From Desulfobacterales bacterium (GTDB taxonomy: Bacteria > Desulfobacterota > Desulfobacteria > Desulfobacterales > JAAELO01): a stretch of 64,000 bases of DNA. A program made the translations under genes and the position numbers. Positions 62,514 to 64,000 of this stretch are shown here, piece by piece (within the stretch, counting starts at the first letter, position 1; each line of letters begins with the position of its first letter). Under the pieces are notes generated by a model that was not told the DNA's origin, made no database searches, and worked only from the letters and a program-made list of their open reading frames with translations. The stretch spans positions 1 through 64,000 of the forward strand of contig JAAELO010000762.1 in the NCBI GenBank assembly GCA_024226555.1, given 5' to 3'.

Positions 62514-63524
62514 CTAACAAATCCTAGGAAGCTGTTCGCCTGTTAGCATGTCTATTATTCTCCTGCCTCCGATCAATGTTTCAAGAAAAACCCTGCCCGG
62601 ATTCTCCTCAACAACCTCACCAATAACACAGGCATCTTTTCCAAACTCACTTTTTCTAATGGACTCTAAAACCTTGTCACAATCCTCTTCCGCAACAAAG
62701 CAAAGAAGTTTCCCTTCATTGGCAACATAAAGTGGATCAAAACCAAGAAGCTCGCAGATCGCTTTAACAGAATCTTTTACAGGAAGCTTGTTTTCATAAA
62801 TCAAAATACCTTTGTCAGATTGTCCGGCAATCTCATTTAGAGTTGTTCCAACGCCGCCTCTGGTTGGATCTCTTAAAACATGAACATTAGAACTTATCTC
62901 AAGCATATCTGAAATCATATGATTTAGTGGTGCTGAATCTGTGACTATATCTGTGTCAAAATCCATGCCTTCACGTTTTGCAAGGACAGCCATTCCATGG
63001 TCTGCTATTGTTCCGCTAACGATAATTTTATCGCCAACCCTTGCGTTCTGACCATTGATATTAAGATTATTATCCACAACACCAATGCCTGAAGTATTAA
63101 TGAATATTTTATCGCAGGCTCCCTTTGAAACAACTTTTGTATCTCCTGTTACGATCTGAATACCAGCTTTTTTAGCTGCTTCACCCATGGATTTTATTAT
63201 TATTTCCAGATCTTCAAAAGGAAAACCCTCTTCCATGATTATACCAACGCTAAGATAAAGCGGCTTTGCTCCGCACATGGAGACATCATTTATTGTCCCA
63301 TTGACTGCAAGTTCGCCAATATTTCCACCTGGGAAAAATATAGGATCGATTACATAGGAATCTGTGGAAAAGGATAGCTTTTTTCCATCTATTTCAAAAA
63401 CAGCGCTGTCATTTAGTGCTGCAAGCATTGGGTTATCAAATGCCGGTAGGATAATATCTGAGATCATCATGTTTGATCTTTTTCCACCACTGCCATGATC
63501 CAAAAGTACGTTCTTGTCTTTCAT
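62514..63524 (-). CDS. hypE: [NiFe]-hydrogenase maturation protein HypE
   Basis: The 336-residue protein has LLDHGSGGKRSNMMISD at the N-terminus, the ATP-binding regions (FSTDSYVIDPIFFPGGNIGE, VTGDTKVV), LRDPTRGGVGTTLNEIA, and the C-terminal tail LPRIC, whose Cys is carbamoylated and dehydrated to thiocyanate for the Fe-CN ligand. All are complete. It belongs to the PurM/SelD superfamily, but the tail and motifs exclude SelD. AAAGGAACTAAAC precedes the ATG. hypD lies immediately upstream. Confidence 0.96.
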   Translation of the reverse strand: MKDKNVLLDHGSGGKRSNMMISDIILPAFDNPMLAALNDSAVFEIDGKKLSFSTDSYVIDPIFFPGGNIGELAVNGTINDVSMCGAKPLYLSVGIIMEEGFPFEDLEIIIKSMGEAAKKAGIQIVTGDTKVVSKGACDKIFINTSGIGVVDNNLNINGQNARVGDKIIVSGTIADHGMAVLAKREGMDFDTDIVTDSAPLNHMISDMLEISSNVHVLRDPTRGGVGTTLNEIAGQSDKGILIYENKLPVKDSVKAICELLGFDPLYVANEGKLLCFVAEEDCDKVLESIRKSEFGKDACVIGEVVEENPGRVFLETLIGGRRIIDMLTGEQLPRIC

Positions 63525-63544
63525 TTGTTTAGTTCCTTTATTAA

Positions 63545-63632
63545 ATCCACTCTTTAGATTGTTTTCACAAATAGAAATTTTGCTTTATCTGATACAGAAA
63601 TTAAGCAAAAGAGCATTTGTGACACAACCTAC
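63545..63632. repeat. Family B repeat (B2)
   Basis: TTTCACAAATAGAAATTTTG to GAGCATTTGTGACACAACCT is a shorter relative of the element at 45146-45286, including the CAGATA...AATTTCT interior. It lies between hypD and hypE and touches the hypD stop. Confidence 0.65.
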
Positions 63633-64000
63633 ACATGATATTTGTAAAATGCTGCACAGGTTCCTTCATTTGAAACCATACATGGTCCAATTGGATTAAT
63701 TGGAGTGCACACTTTTTTGAACAGTTTACAATCAGGTGGTGACATGAGCCCTGTTAATATAGCTCCACAAGCACACCCTTTTGGTTCATCAACCTCTTTT
63801 ACATCTAAACCAAGAGCTATTGAAGCATCGAACTCTTTGTATTTATCGTTTATTGATAGACCACTCTCTGGGATTGGTCCAATTCCTCTCCAGATAGCTG
63901 TGGATGTTTCAAAAACATCATACATCGCATTTTTCGCTATAACGTTCCCCTCTGCGCTAACAGCTCTTTGATATGCATTTTCAAGAGTTCCTTTCCCCTC
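63629..64000 (-). CDS. hypD: Hydrogenase maturation protein HypD, 3' part (runs off the window)
   Basis: The open frame continues to the window edge without a start, so this is the C-terminal 123 residues. VDEPKGCACGAILTGLMSPPDC, CKLFKKVCTPINPIGPCMVS and NEGTCAAFYKYHV match the C-terminal domain and 4Fe-4S cysteines of HypD, which builds the Fe(CN)2CO site with HypC. It is upstream of hypE in the same direction, separated by a family B repeat. Confidence 0.93.
   Translation of the reverse strand, partial: EGKGTLENAYQRAVSAEGNVIAKNAMYDVFETSTAIWRGIGPIPESGLSINDKYKEFDASIALGLDVKEVDEPKGCACGAILTGLMSPPDCKLFKKVCTPINPIGPCMVSNEGTCAAFYKYHV

Noticed and set aside
62514..63524. SelD (selenophosphate synthetase) as partner for the selenoprotein
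   Set aside because: The protein ends in PRIC and is adjacent to hypD, so it is HypE; the ThiL-like protein at 17-1024 also lacks the SelD N-terminal Cys/Sec loop.
1..64000. CRISPR arrays or cas genes
   Set aside because: Repeats in the window are dispersed inverted elements, not regularly spaced direct repeats; no Cas motifs are seen.
1..64000. Prophage or integrative element
   Set aside because: No integrase, terminase, capsid or attachment-site pattern; the three tRNA genes are not flanked by direct repeats.

Overview
The window is AT-rich DNA from an anaerobic or microaerobic Gram-negative bacterium. It has lipoproteins, a Tat substrate, orphan periplasmic binding proteins, a Cache-domain chemoreceptor, many iron-sulfur proteins, HypD/HypE hydrogenase maturation, a globin-linked c-di-GMP phosphodiesterase and a UGA-containing (probable selenocysteine) [2Fe-2S] protein. 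This mix is typical of sulfate-reducer-like Desulfobacterota, but no rRNA or species marker is present, so that placement is an inference.

Layout. 0-5.7 kb (minus): lipid or secondary-metabolite operon with UbiA prenyltransferase, Old-Yellow-Enzyme reductase, acyl carrier protein, alpha-oxoamine synthase, lipid kinase and a ThiL-like protein. 6-13 kb: HTH-ferredoxin, small secreted proteins, MBL hydrolase, orphan binding proteins, tRNA-Asn. 13.3-16 kb (plus): a TROVE/Ro60-like vWA gene coupled to an ARPP-like/HTH gene, preceded by a Y-RNA-like foldback. 16-19.3 kb: chemoreceptor and binding protein. 19.8-22 kb: two genes broken by single-base frameshifts around an HxlR regulator. 22-26.4 kb: arsenic island (acr3 divergent from arsR, permease, two thioredoxins and a CcdA protein). 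26.6-29.2 kb: SUI1, DUF3795 and CvfB. 29.3-31.7 kb: globin-EAL protein with a GH114 glycosidase. 32.7-35.2 kb: NifB-like radical SAM, Tat-exported ModA-like and NapH-like proteins. 36.2-40.3 kb: second HTH-ferredoxin with PadR, tRNA-Glu and tRNA-Lys, SppA. 40.7 kb: candidate selenoprotein. 40.9-47.2 kb (minus): ketosynthase, methyltransferase, glycosyltransferase, B12-radical SAM and PLD-like cluster. 47.3-50.3 kb (plus): DUF1858/binding-protein fusion, metallochaperone-type GTPase and DUF1858/ABC-ATPase fusion without a permease. 50.4-53.3 kb: ABC-F and HflX. 54-62 kb: binding protein, membrane and lipoproteins, Crp/Fnr regulator, MORN lipoprotein. 62.5-64 kb: hypE and the 3' end of hypD.

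Dispersed repeats cut across all of this. Family A (about 50-130 bp, ends like GGGAATCTCTAATAA) has about ten copies, family B two, and family C four; a common GTCATTCC-type palindrome (D) is also scattered. Several A, B and C copies abut genes so closely that the repeat end forms the last codons and stop of the neighbouring gene, and in one case its ribosome binding site.

The most novel-looking content is (1) the UGA-containing BFD-like protein, (2) the vWA/ARPP pair with its Y-RNA-like foldback, (3) the cytosolic binding-protein/GTPase/ABC triad, (4) the NifB-like/Tat binding protein/NapH-like operon, and (5) two uncharacterised acyl-lipid type clusters.
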